NCBI GenBank assembly: GCA_900491605.1
Contig: UESW01004253.1
Span: 1-64,000, forward strand
Length of the DNA: 64,000 nt
Direction: 5' to 3'
Source of the DNA: Calamus simplicifolius
Taxonomy: Eukaryota > Streptophyta > Magnoliopsida > Arecales > Arecaceae
Position numbers and translations under genes: made by a program. Shown in pieces: positions 12,018 through 21,799 of the stretch. How positions within the stretch are numbered: position 1 is the first letter of the stretch; every line of letters begins with the position of its first letter. The notes beneath the pieces were generated by a model, which saw only the letters and a list, made by a program, of their open reading frames with translations, did not search any database and had not been told where the DNA came from.

Positions 12018-12025
12018 GTGTAGGC

Positions 12026-12728
12026 TCACAAGGAGGTCCTACAGTCAACAAATGATCGAACCAGATAGCCAAATAAGCATAGTTGAACCAATTGAACCGA
12101 GACTCAAAGGTTAATCCAGTTCAATTCTAACATAAAACCGAATATATAAAAGACCCGAAATAATTCGGTCAACCCGTCTGATTCATTCATGAACTGGTCA
12201 ATCTGATCTGATCTGGATAATAGGTTTATCAATGCCATTTCAAATTTTTAGCCTTTGATGTTTCAAATTTCTGAGAGTTTATGGCAATTTTTTTTCCATT
12301 GGGATGCTTGCAAGTTTTATGGAGAAAAAAAGAAAATCATGGAAAAAAGAGCATTGATGAGAGGAAAATAAAAAAAGGTAGAAATATGAAAATTTTTAAG
12401 AACCAAGATGGAAAAGCAGAGACAAAGAGAAAATGATGAAAATAAAGGAAACTCGAATATAAATTTTCTTTCTTTTTTTTTTTAAAAAAAGTTAAATCAG
12501 ACTAAATGGGTATGCAGATCGAAAGTAAGCAAATTTTAGATATTAAATAAGATACCAAAACAGATTTTTTTTTTCAAAAAAAAAGAAGATTATGAGAATT
12601 AGTATTCATATATTTATTTTATTAAAAATTAATTTTTATTAATATAAATATATTTTTATATTAAATAATTGAATTGATGGTTCAATCGGTGACATGATAG
12701 TTGAACCAATGATCCGATGACCCAAGCC
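12026..12728. other. AT-rich spacer with degenerate repeat sequence
   Basis: No gene seen. The phrases GAACCAATTGAACCGAGACTC and GGTTCAATCGGTGACA resemble dispersed plant repeats built on GGTTCAACCGGTT-type motifs. The hAT-type element at 12737 inserted into this repeat, whose text resumes at 13812. Confidence 0.4.
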
Positions 12729-12736
12729 CTTGGCCA

Positions 12737-13811
12737 TAGGGGTGCAACTTGGGCCGGGTTCAACCTAAACCCGGCCCGCTGAATCCGATTTGCAGTAGTA
12801 CTCAAACTCTAGTTTGCTTAACCCGAACCCGAAGGATCCAGGTTGAACTCTAACCAATTTGCAACTTGGGCTAGGTTTGGATTGCAGTCAACCTGAACCT
12901 GCAAAGCCACAAGCGGCAGGCCCACTGGTATTGTGGAAGTGATGATTTAGCCTTGTTTGTTAGGTTTAAAGATATGTAGAGCTAACAATGGTGTTGTGGA
13001 AGTGATGATTCTTGGTATAAACATTCCATCAGAACCTTCATTACCTTTTAAAATGAGCAATATACCTTTAACCATTGCATTTTATCATGTAATGTTGGTG
13101 GGCCAAACTAGTATCTTTATTTTTTTTAATTATCTTCTTTGAGACATTTGTAACTTCTAATATGAAGTTTGCCAAAATTTTATAAAAGCATATGGGAAGA
13201 GGTGATGAGCAGAAAACTAAAACTTATGAGAAAGGGGTGATGAGTAAAAAACCAGAGAGCTTTGGATGGCGAATGCAGTCTCGCTACTTGGAAAAGATCT
13301 CTCATACCAGACTTATGTAGTCTTCTAGCTAGCTCTTTATATCGTCTTAACAATTTTTGCTTCCGAAGGATAAAGGTGACTTCATTAATGCATATGGTGG
13401 CTATTGCAATGTTATGCAACATCTGAATTACTTTGGATATGTTTTGGTTTAAGAATGTATTTTTTTTTGTTTAGTCTTATATAAAAGATGTATATTTTTA
13501 GACGTGCAATTTGAAATGTGAAGCTTGTTTGTTTCAAACTTCAGCTTGTTTGTACAATGTGAAGCTTATTTGTTTCAAACTTTAGCTTATTTGTGCAATG
13601 CTAAGCTTATTTATTTCAGATTGTAATATTTTTTTTCCATCAACCCGAATTTCAACTTGAAACTCAACTCGAACCCGATTTTTAAAAATAGGATTAGGAT
13701 TAAGGTTTTACAAATAGGGTTAGGATTATTGTTAGGATTGATATTTTACAAATAGAATTAGGGTTAGGATCAAAAAAAATTCAAGTTTCATGAGCCTGAG
13801 TTGCACCCCTA
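12737..13811. mobile_element. Non-autonomous hAT-type element with perfect 8-bp target duplication
   Basis: Left end TAGGGGTGCAACT, right end AGTTGCACCCCTA: a perfect 13-bp terminal inverted repeat. Flanked by CTTGGCCA at 12729-12736 and again at 13812-13819, a perfect 8-bp direct repeat. This is the hallmark of hAT transposition (established knowledge). The 1075-bp interior is AT-rich and lacks a transposase. It contains a threefold repeat of GTGAAGCTT(G/A)TTTGTTTCA-type text at about 13517-13622, and GGGTTAGGATT-like text at about 13685-13770. The short frames at 12957-13142 and 13180-13422 match nothing I know. Confidence 0.88.
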
Positions 13812-13819
13812 CTTGGCCA

Positions 13820-14194
13820 TGTCAATGTCCAGATCTGACAACTATGCAAATAAGCACCCAAGCCACCGGATAATTCAGTCAAACCAGCGGAACTTCATGA
13901 GCCTCAGAAGTTTACATAGCTGAGGACACCAACGAACCGAGCATGCATGTTAACGTTAATGCCGAGCTACTCAATAGCTTGACCTAAAGTCAGTTATTTG
14001 ATGGCTCAATAATATTCGAGCTAGTGGATAGCTCATCCACCAACTGTGAGCTAGTGCAGCCAGAGACAAGTTGTTAATTATAAGTTGGCACGGTCAAAAG
14101 AATCCCTGCACTGTTTGCTAGAAAACGTGTTACATTATAGCACGGTGATACAAGAGAGAGTTTATAAAACTAAGCCAGGATCATGGTTTGAGCA
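13820..14194. other. Spacer between hAT-type element and Tat element
   Basis: No gene seen. It continues the degenerate repeat interrupted by the hAT-type element. The last five bases, GAGCA (14190-14194), are the left copy of the Tat target duplication. Confidence 0.5.
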
Positions 14195-15331
14195 TGTTGA
14201 GGGATAAAATCATCGTTGCATTAATAATCGTGCAAGGGGTTAGGATTAGTCCTGACTCCCACTTGCTGTGCAGTACTCGTTAGAGATGAATCAGTCTCAG
14301 TGAGTCGAGGCGCTTTAGTCCCTCGGCGAGCCAAGGATTCCCAAGGCTTGGATCACATTTCTCGGCCTCAGCCAAGCTATTGACATCAGCTATTGACATC
14401 TCTTGGCCTCAGCCGAGCTATTGACGTCAGCTATTGACATCTCTTAGCCTCAGCCGAGCTATTGACATCAGCTATTGACATCTCTCGGCCTCAGCCGAGC
14501 TATTGACGTTAGTTATTGACATTTCTCGGCCTCAACCGAGCTATACCCGTCTCTCAGCCTCAACCGAGCTATTGACATCTCTCGGCCTCAGCCGAGCTAT
14601 TGACGTTAGCTATTGACATTTCTCGGCCTCAGCCGAGCTATCACTGTCTCTCGGCCTCAGCCGAGCTATCCCCATCTCTCGGCCTCAGCCGAGCTATCCC
14701 TGTCTCTCGGCCTCCGCCGAGCTATTCCTATTCACCGTGCCCCAGCCAGACCCGTGCCCCAGCCAGACCCGGGCACTCAAGCACCTCTACGGAATCCGGC
14801 ACGGGAGTGTTTAAACAAAAATCATACCCAAGAGTGGCCTAAAGCCCTAGAGCCTACATCGTCTCCGAATCTCAAGACATCAACCAGCTCTCCCAGTCGT
14901 CGATCCTCTAACTAACAAGATACGAATCTTACTGACCTCATAACAAACTGGATTTGAATCCTAACGGTTTTCAGACCCACGACGCCCCCAAGAAATCAGA
15001 TGATCCTCTATAAATAGAACCGTCTTCCGACTTCTCAGGTATACACACTTGCTTACTGGCCCACTCTCTTTCTACCTCTGCTCATCCCTTTCTACCATTA
15101 ACGCTCTGCTCAGAGCTCTCGAAAGGCCATCCTAGAGAGACTCTTCAGCGAGAGCCTTCTCCTCACATTTGTTGATTGCTGATCCCCGTTGACTTGAGCA
15201 TCGGAGGATCTTCCACAGAGGGCCACCCCCAACGCCTCTCGCATGAGGACCGTTTTGCAGGTCCACCCAAGAGGGAGCCCATCCTGCAGCCCGATCACGC
15301 CCGAGTTGGAGGATGGATTTTAGCAGCAACA
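14195..15331 (+). repeat. 5' LTR of the Tat element
   Basis: 1137-bp direct repeat of 28110-29226. U3 holds the hairpin array described separately. A TATA-like CTATAAATAGAA at 15009-15020 lies downstream of the array and is a plausible promoter. The U5 end is TTTTAGCAGCAACA. Confidence 0.95.
14352..14735 (+). repeat. Tandem hairpin array in Tat U3
   Basis: About eleven copies of CTCGGCCTCAGCCGAG or a close variant, each able to form a 6-bp stem (CTCGGC/GCCGAG) with a 4-base loop, separated by GCTATTGACATCAGCTATTGACAT-like or shorter spacers. The right LTR has a matching array at about 28275-28645. The small frames here (14600-14842, 14613-14915) follow the repeat and are not genes. Confidence 0.85.
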
Positions 15332-15332
15332 A

Positions 15333-15352
15333 ATTGGCGCTAGAGGAAGGGC
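15333..15352 (+). other. Tat primer-binding site
   Basis: Immediately inside the 5' LTR the sequence reads ATTGGCGCTAGAGGAAGGGC. Position and the TTGGCGC start fit a tRNA primer site; I could not assign the tRNA. Confidence 0.65.
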
Positions 15353-15416
15353 CCTTAAGTCCCATAAACTTATAATCCAGGAGACAAGGATCTCGATCTG
15401 AAAGAGAACTCCTCCC

Positions 15417-16950
15417 ATGGCCAATCGAAGAAAGGCTACATCCAAAGCCCGGGATCAGGTCGCCTCCCAAAGACCTGATCCGGTGAGCGGTGTAGCGCCA
15501 CCACCACCGCCAGTTGAAACTCCATCACCACCGACGGCCCCAGTGACCTAGGACCAGTTTGCCTTGCTGGTCCAGCAGGTCCAAGCTCTGGCCCACCTGA
15601 TCCAGGGGCGCTTTGAAGCCCCCCATCCGGCTGCGCCTACTCCGTACCTTCCTGAGGAGAACGCGGCCCCTGTTCATCCAGCGATCACTTCTTCTGACCC
15701 GCATGGGGTTGCAGACCCCCCTCGTCGCCCTAAGGAAGCTGAGCCAGCCCCTCAAGGGGTCTACGACAAGGATCTTCCCCGATCTCGGCGGACCTGATCC
15801 CTTTCTCTGGTGTTCTCTCATCATGACTCGACACCGTCTCATTTCTCTCCTCGCCCAGCTCCTCCTACTGTGCATGAGGAGATCCGCCGATAACTTCGGG
15901 AGATACGTCAGGAGTTGGATGCCGCCAAGCAAGCCCATCCGCTTCAGCATAAAGCGGAGCAGGGCATTCCCTTCTCTAAGGAGATTGTAGAGGAAGTGAT
16001 TCCCTTCCACATCAAGCTGCCCGCCATCGAGCCCTATCATGGATTCTCTGATCCCGACAACCACCTCAGCAGCTTCCAATCGATCATGATGTTCCATGGG
16101 GCATCAGATGCGATCCTCTGCCGCGCCTTACCTTCTACCCTTAGGGGTCCGCTCGAACCTGGTTCAATGCCTTGAAACCAGGTTCTGTTGGTTCATTTGA
16201 CGAGCTGAGCCGCTTCTTCATCAGCCAGTTCGTCAGCAGCCATCGTCACCGGTGGAGATCCGACTCCCTCTCTAAGGTTAAGTAGAGAGAGGAGGAGTCC
16301 TTGAAGAAATATCTCGGCCGTTTCAATACGGCCATGCTGAAGTGGACCACCTTAATCATGAGGTGGCCATGTCCGCCCTAGCAGGTGGAGTGTTGAAGAA
16401 GAGTGACTTTTACAAGGCGTTGGAGGTCAGCTACCCTTTGAACCTCTCCAATATGATGGCCCTGACGGACAAATATGCTAGAGTCAAGGAATTGCAGAGG
16501 GCTGCCCGCACTGAGCTAACAAGGAAGAAGGAGTCCAAGGGCTTCGACAAGCACCGATCCGCCCGCCAGTGGAGCCCACCTCACCGCCAAAGGGTTCCTC
16601 CGCCACCACCAAGAAACCACACCCGGAGCCCGCCTAGAAGGTTCAACCGGTTCACCCCGCTCACCGTCCCAAGGGCGGAGATCCTCATGGAGATAGAGCG
16701 TCAGCTCCCTCGACCACCTCCTCTCTGAGGGAATGCGACCCGGAGAGACCCCACCAAATATTGTCGCTACCTTCGGGACCATGGCCACGACACCGAAGAG
16801 TGTTGGCAGCTGAAGAACGAAATCGAGAGACTCATCCAGCGGGGTAGGCTGGACCAATTCAGGACAGCACCCGAGCCAAGAAATGGGGGTGACCGCTAGC
16901 CTGAGCCCCAGCAACCTCCTCCTTCGAATCCTCCGGTCGCTGGCCACGTC
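15417..16950 (+). pseudogene. Tat gag, broken
   Basis: Probable start ATG at 15417 (MANRRKATSK), with an in-frame stop at about 15550 after a proline-rich stretch. The conserved gag core can be followed across frames: IPFHIKLPAIEPYHGFSDPD and HLSSFQSIMMFHGASDAI at about 15990-16120, then a break at 16172. It resumes at 16342-16728 (AMSALAGGVLKKSDFYKALE, a proline/arginine-rich segment). A knuckle-like segment, CRYLRDHGHDTEECWQLK, lies at about 16763-16815. At least two stops and one frameshift separate these. The role is particle formation. Confidence 0.8.
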
Positions 16951-17019
16951 AATGTAATCGAGGCAGTTGGTAGTCCGTCGAGCTGGCGGGACGATGAAGA
17001 AGGTTTAGCGCCAAAGAAA

Positions 17020-17685
17020 GTGCGGACTAATGAGCTCTCCTTCTCCGATAACGACCTCCAGAAGATACAGTTCTCGCATGATGATGCGTTAGTTGTATCT
17101 CTCAATCTGAACAACTATGATGTAGACCGAATCCTTATTGATAGTGGAAGCTCTGTCAATATTTTGTATCTTGATGTGTTTGTTAAGATGAAACTGCTCA
17201 TGGAGAATCTCCGAGCCGTGGACTCCACTCTAATGGGGTTCACCGGCGATGTTATTATCCTAGAGGGGGTCGTGACCTTAACGGTCTGTGCGGGAACTTG
17301 GCCCTGCGTTGCTACTGTTCATACAGATTTTTTGGTGACCAAGCTTCGGTCGCCCTATAATGCAATCTTTGGGAGACCCGGCCTAATGTCCCTTAGAGCT
17401 GCTGTCTCCATCCTGCATCTAGCAATGAAGTTTCCTACCGGATGGGGAGTGGGAGTAGTTCGAGGAAACCAAGCTGTAGCTCGGCAGTGCTTCGTTACCA
17501 GCCTTCAGTCCAAACTGCCCGAAGTTAATGAACTGGACGCTCGAAAGGATTTTGCCGAGCAACGAGGAGAACTAACCGAAGAGATGGAGGAGGTACCGCT
17601 GGACGAAGCTCGGCCCGACCGAACCATAAGGATCGGGTCACTACTGAAAGGGAAGCCTCGGCTGGAGCTGATTGACTTTCTCTGA
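17020..17685 (+). pseudogene. Tat protease and linker to RT
   Basis: A 221-residue frame with a retropepsin core: VDRILIDSGSSVNILYLDVF (active-site Asp-Ser-Gly), then SPYNAIFGRPGLMSLRAAVS. An acidic linker with PDRTIRIGSLLKG precedes RT. It ends in a stop (TGA at about 17683) 36 bases before the RT frame. The protease itself looks intact. Confidence 0.85.
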
Positions 17686-17721
17686 AGGAATTCTGATGTC
17701 TTCGCCTGGTCCATTTTTGAT

Positions 17722-18330
17722 ATGCCTGGAATTATCCCAGACGTTCTCGTCCATCATCTTAATGTGGACGAGATGCCCCGGCCCGTGAAGCAGAAGAAAA
17801 GAAACTTCGCCCCTGAGCAACAGAAGACAATTGGGGAAGAAGTTGACAAGCTCATCAAGGCAAATTTCATTCGAGAGGTAAATTATCCGAGCTGGCTGTC
17901 CAATGTTGTCATGGTGAAGAAGTCGAACGGTAAATGGCGGATCTGCATCGACTTCATCGACCTCAATAAAGCATGCCCAAAGGACAGCTTCCCTCTCCCT
18001 CGGATCGACCAGCTCGTAGATGCTACTTCAGGTCATCAGATGCTGACCTTCATGAACGCATATTCGGGCTACAACCAAATCCGAATGGCGCCCAAGAATG
18101 AAGAAAAGACCGCCTTCATAACCAACCGAGGTACTTATTGTTACCGTATCATGCCTTTTGGTCTGAAAATTGCAGGTGCTACTTACCAAAGGCTGGTTAA
18201 CAAAGTCTTCAATGAGCAAATCGGTCGAAACATGGAGGTATATTGATGACATGATGGTCAAAAGCAAAGAAGCATCCCAGCATATTGAGGATCTCTCTGA
18301 GAGCTTTGCGACGCTCCAAAATATCGGATG
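17722..18330 (+). pseudogene. Tat reverse transcriptase, frameshifted inside the YIDD box
   Basis: The 174-residue frame holds PVKQKKRNFAPEQQK, WRICIDFIDLNKACPKDSFP, LTFMNAYSGYNQIRMAP, AFITNRGTYCYRIMPFGLK and AGATYQRLVNKVF, all standard Tat RT blocks. At 18236-18250 the DNA reads GAGGTATATTGATGACATG: two bases appear lost between the Tyr and Ile codons of the YIDD catalytic box, so the frame ends in TGA exactly there. IDDMMVKSK continues in the other frame. A further break occurs near 18330. Confidence 0.9.
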
Positions 18331-19001
18331 AAGCTCAACCCAACTAAGTGCGCCTTTGGTGTCAACTATGGGAAGTTCCTGGGCTTCATGGTTTCTCAGC
18401 GGGGCATTGAGGCCAATCTGCAGAAGATTCAAGCCCTTCGACAAATGGCACCCCCAACATCCATCAAAGAGGTCCAGCGCCTGACTAGAAGGATCGTGGC
18501 CCTCAACCGTTTCGTGGCTCGGTCGGCCGAGAGATGCCTTCCTTTCTTTAAAGCTCTTCGATCTACCAAGAATTTCCAATGGTCCCTCGAGTGTCAGAAA
18601 TCGTTCGAGGACCTCAAGAGATATCTCGGCTCTCCACCCCTCCTCAGCAGTCCTAATCAGGGGAAATGTTATTTCTGTACTTAGGAGTTTCAGAAGGCGC
18701 AGTTGGCTCAGTGTTGGTCAGAGAAGAGAACAAGACCCAAAAGCCGATCTATTATGTCAGCAAGCTACTCCAAGACGCCGAGACAAGATACTTCCGGATC
18801 GAGAAGTTGGTTTTGGCCCTGGTAACGTCGGTTCGGAGGTTGCGGCCATATTTCCAGGTGCATTCTGTGACAATCCTGACCGACCAACCCATCAAGGCGA
18901 TAGTCCATCATCCGGAGACATCAGGGAGTATGGCCAAATGGGTCGTCGAGTTAAGCGAGCATGATATCCGATACCAACCTCGCCTGGCCATCAAAGCCTA
19001 G
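18328..19001 (+). pseudogene. Tat RT thumb and first (degenerate) RNase H
   Basis: Frame 18328-18684 holds the end of RT (KCAFGVNYGKFLGFMVSQRG, IKEVQRLTRRIVALNRFVAR). Frame 18666-19001 holds the Ty3-type RNase H (YFRIEKLVLALVTSVRRLRPYF, TILTDQPIKAIVHHP), which in the Tat lineage has lost catalytic residues. Typically this domain serves as a tether while the second RNase H acts (published model for Tat-type elements). A frame change near 18680 and a TAG at 19000 interrupt it. Confidence 0.83.
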
Positions 19002-19085
19002 GTTCTAGCTGATTTCCTCCCCGAATGTAGCATCCCGGAGGATGGCTCCACTCCAGACTCTTCTAAGCATCCGAGATCAGACGCC

Positions 19086-19367
19086 ATGTGGCTGCTCTAC
19101 GTCGACGGATCATCTAATGTCAATGGCTCCGACGCTGGCTTAATCCTCACCAGCCCAGAGGGGGCAACCTTCGAGTACGGCATTCGCTTCTCTTTCTCCG
19201 CCTCCAACAATGAAGCCGAATATGAAGCTCTGCTCGCTGGACTCCGAATCGCCCGTGACCTTAAAGTGAAGAAGCTGAATGCCTTTACCGACTCTCAATT
19301 GGTAGCCGGTCATGTGCGGGGCGAGTTCGGGGCCCGAGAGCTGAACATGATTCGGTATCTTCAATAG
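19086..19367 (+). pseudogene. Tat second RNase H (archaeal-like)
   Basis: A 93-residue segment with WLLYVDGSSNVNGSDAGLIL, SNNEAEYEALLAGLRIA and LNAFTDSQLVAG. The Asp, Glu and Asp positions of a functional RNase H are all present. This acquired extra RNase H is a marker of the Tat lineage. A TAG at about 19365 separates it from integrase. Confidence 0.87.
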
Positions 19368-19445
19368 GTGCGGGACTTACTTTCCTACTTTTCTAAATTT
19401 GAAGTCATTTAGATCCCAAGGTCCCAGAATGCACGAGCCGATCTA

Positions 19446-20843
19446 TTGTCTCGGCTGGAAACTGCGGAGTCGATGGATTCTGAGTGGAAGTTTTCTCTGG
19501 AGATTCTTGAAAAGCCTAGCATCGCGGAGGCCGACCGAGTGATGCAGGTCAAGGCCGAACCATCCTGGTCCGACCCCATACTGAAGTATCTTAAAGAAGG
19601 GTCGCTCCTGGCCGACCGAGTGATGCAGGTCAAGGCCGAACCATCCTGGTCCGACCCCATACTGAAGTATCTTAAAGAAGGGTCGCTCCTGGCCGACCGA
19701 AAGGAAGCGAGAAAGCTGAAATTGCAAGCCACCCACTATGTGCTGATCGAGGACCAGCTGTATAAGCGATCCTTTTCCATGCTGCTACTCAAGTGCCTTC
19801 GCCCATCTGAAGCTGATTATGCTATTCGGAAGGTACATGAGGGAATCTGTGGCAACCATCTGGGGAGCCGATCCTTATGCCACAAGGTGCTGCGCCAGGG
19901 GTATTATTGGCCCACCATGCAAAAGGATACTGACGATCTCGTCCGAGCTTGTGACCCATGTCAGAGACATTCCAACATCTAGAGGCTCCCCTCCATCGGT
20001 TTAGTCCCTATTTCCTCCACTTGGCCCTTTGCTAAGTGGGGGATTGATATTATTGACCCTTTTCCTCTCGCCACTGGACAAAGAAAGTTCTTGTTTGTCG
20101 CCATCAACTACTTCACCAATTGGGTGGAGGTTGAGGCCGTTGCCCAGATAACCGAAGTCGGGCCAGGGACTTCGTATGGAGATCCATTATTTGTCGCTTC
20201 GGCCTTTCGCATACTATTATCACCAATAATGGCAAGCATTTCGACAACCCAAAGTTTCGAGGTTTCTACGAGGAGCATGGAATCTGCCACCGCCTTACGT
20301 CGGTAGGGCATCCGCAAGCCAAAGAGAAGCCAAAGTAACTAATCGGTCCTGCTTCAAGGGATTAAGGCTCGGCTTGCCAGAGCTCGAGGCAAATGGGCGG
20401 ATGAACTTCACCATGTCTTATGGGCCTACCGCACCACCCAGAGAATCCCCACTGGCGAGACCCCATTCCGGATGGCCTTCGGCATGGAAGCCGTCATCCC
20501 CATAGAGATAGGGCTTCCTTCTCCGCGAGTGGAGATCTACTCGGAGGAGGCTAACTACGAGTAGCTCCGCAACAATCTCGACCTGGTGGAAGAAATCAGA
20601 GAGAAAGCTCGAATCAGGGTTGTTGCGTACCAGCAAAGAGTGGCTCGCTATCACGCCTCCAGAGTCAAAGGAAAATCCTTCTCACCCGGTTATTTCGTCC
20701 TCCGGAAAGCATCTGTCTCCAAACCACTAGAACAAGGAAAGCTGTCTCCAAATTGGGAAGTCCCCTATCAAGTGGCAGAGGTCATCAGACCTGGCACCTA
20801 CAAGCTCCAGGATCTGAGCAAGAAATCTATTCTCCGGACATAG
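19446..20843 (+). pseudogene. Tat integrase, catalytic residues altered
   Basis: Frame 19446-19982 contains the N-terminal zinc region (VHEGICGNHLGSRSLCHKVL, DLVRACDPCQRH), preceded by an in-frame 81-bp duplication. The core follows in broken frames: WGIDIIDPFPLATGQ with the first Asp at about 20040. The second motif reads IITNNGKHFDNP at about 20218-20250, so the usual Asp of ITDNG is Asn. The Glu motif near 20313-20340 is scrambled (QAKEKPK then VTNR). The C-terminal domain is at 20586-20843 (GYFVLRKASVSKPLEQGKLS). With one, probably two, catalytic acids lost it cannot be active. Confidence 0.85.
19530..19691 (+). repeat. 81-bp perfect tandem duplication inside Tat integrase
   Basis: Copy 1 at 19530-19610 and copy 2 at 19611-19691 look identical; each encodes 27 residues starting ADRVMQVKAEPSWSDP. 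The start of a third unit (GCCGACCGA) follows. The reading frame is kept. Confidence 0.95.
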
Positions 20844-21130
20844 AATTCGGACAATCTCCGTATATACCACCAGTAGGGTACACTTTCTATAAACTCGCCC
20901 TATTTATAGCATCAGCATCCTGTCTCTATTATTCATGGCTCTATCGCTGCAATCATTTTTTCCACCGAAAAGTCACAATGAAAAATGAATGTTACTTACC
21001 CATTCTCGGCATGACCGAGCTATCTCCTTGAGTAGCAATATCTTCGCACCATGGCTAGGCCGAGTCCTATTCAACAAAGACTCGGTATGGTCAGGCACCC
21101 CTAGTGCAGCTGGGGGCCAAGTGATCTTCA

Positions 21131-21790
21131 AAACTCCATCCAGATTTGGGCAGCTTACAAGCCCCGATCGGACTGAAGGGCGAAGAAAACTTCATCCGGA
21201 TTTAGGCAGCTTACAAGCCTCGGCCGGACCAAAGAACGAAGAAACTCCATCCGGATTCGGGCAGCTTACAAGCCTCGACCGGACTGAAGGGCGAAGAAAA
21301 CTCCATCTGGATTCGGGCAGCTTACAAGCCCCGACCAGACCAAAGAACGAAGAAAAATTCATTCAGATTCAGGCAGTTTACAAGCCCCGGTCGGACCAAA
21401 GAACGAAGAAAACTTTATCCGGATTCGGGCAGCTTACAAGCTCCGGCCGGACTAAAGGGCGAAGAAAACTCCATCCGGATTCGGGCAGCTTACAAGCCCC
21501 GGCAGGACCAGAGAACAAAGAAAACTCCATATGGATTCGGACAGCTTACATGCCCCGGCAGGACTAGGGAATGAAGAAAACTCAATCTGGATTCGGGCAG
21601 CTTACAAGCCCCGACCAGACCAGAGAACGAAGAAAACTCCATCCGGTTTCGGGCAGCTTACAAGCCCCGGTTGGACCAAAGAACGAAGAAACTTCGTCTG
21701 GATTCGGGCAGCTTACAAGCCTCGGCTGGACCAAAGAGCGAAGAAAACTTCAGCCGAATTCGGGCAGCTTACAAGCCCCGATCGATGTGG
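21131..21790 (+). repeat. 56-bp minisatellite in the Tat 3' region
   Basis: Twelve units marked by GGGCAGCTTACAAGCC, with starts of CAGCTTACA at 21151, 21207, 21262, 21318, 21374, 21430, 21486, 21542, 21598, 21654, 21709 and 21765. The period is 55-56 bp. Units carry point changes. Because 56 is not a multiple of 3, the long open frames across it (20989-21567, 21531-21893, 21671-22171) reflect stop-poor repeat text, not coding. Confidence 0.93.
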
Positions 21791-21799
21791 AAAAGTAAA

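Noticed and set aside
13685..13775. GGGTTAGGATT-like text resembling telomere repeats
   Set aside because: Irregular and lacking consecutive TTTAGGG units; it lies inside a hAT-type element and is better read as its degenerate internal repeat.
21131..21790. CRISPR-like array
   Set aside because: Units are contiguous 56-bp minisatellite repeats without unique spacers, in a plant retrotransposon.
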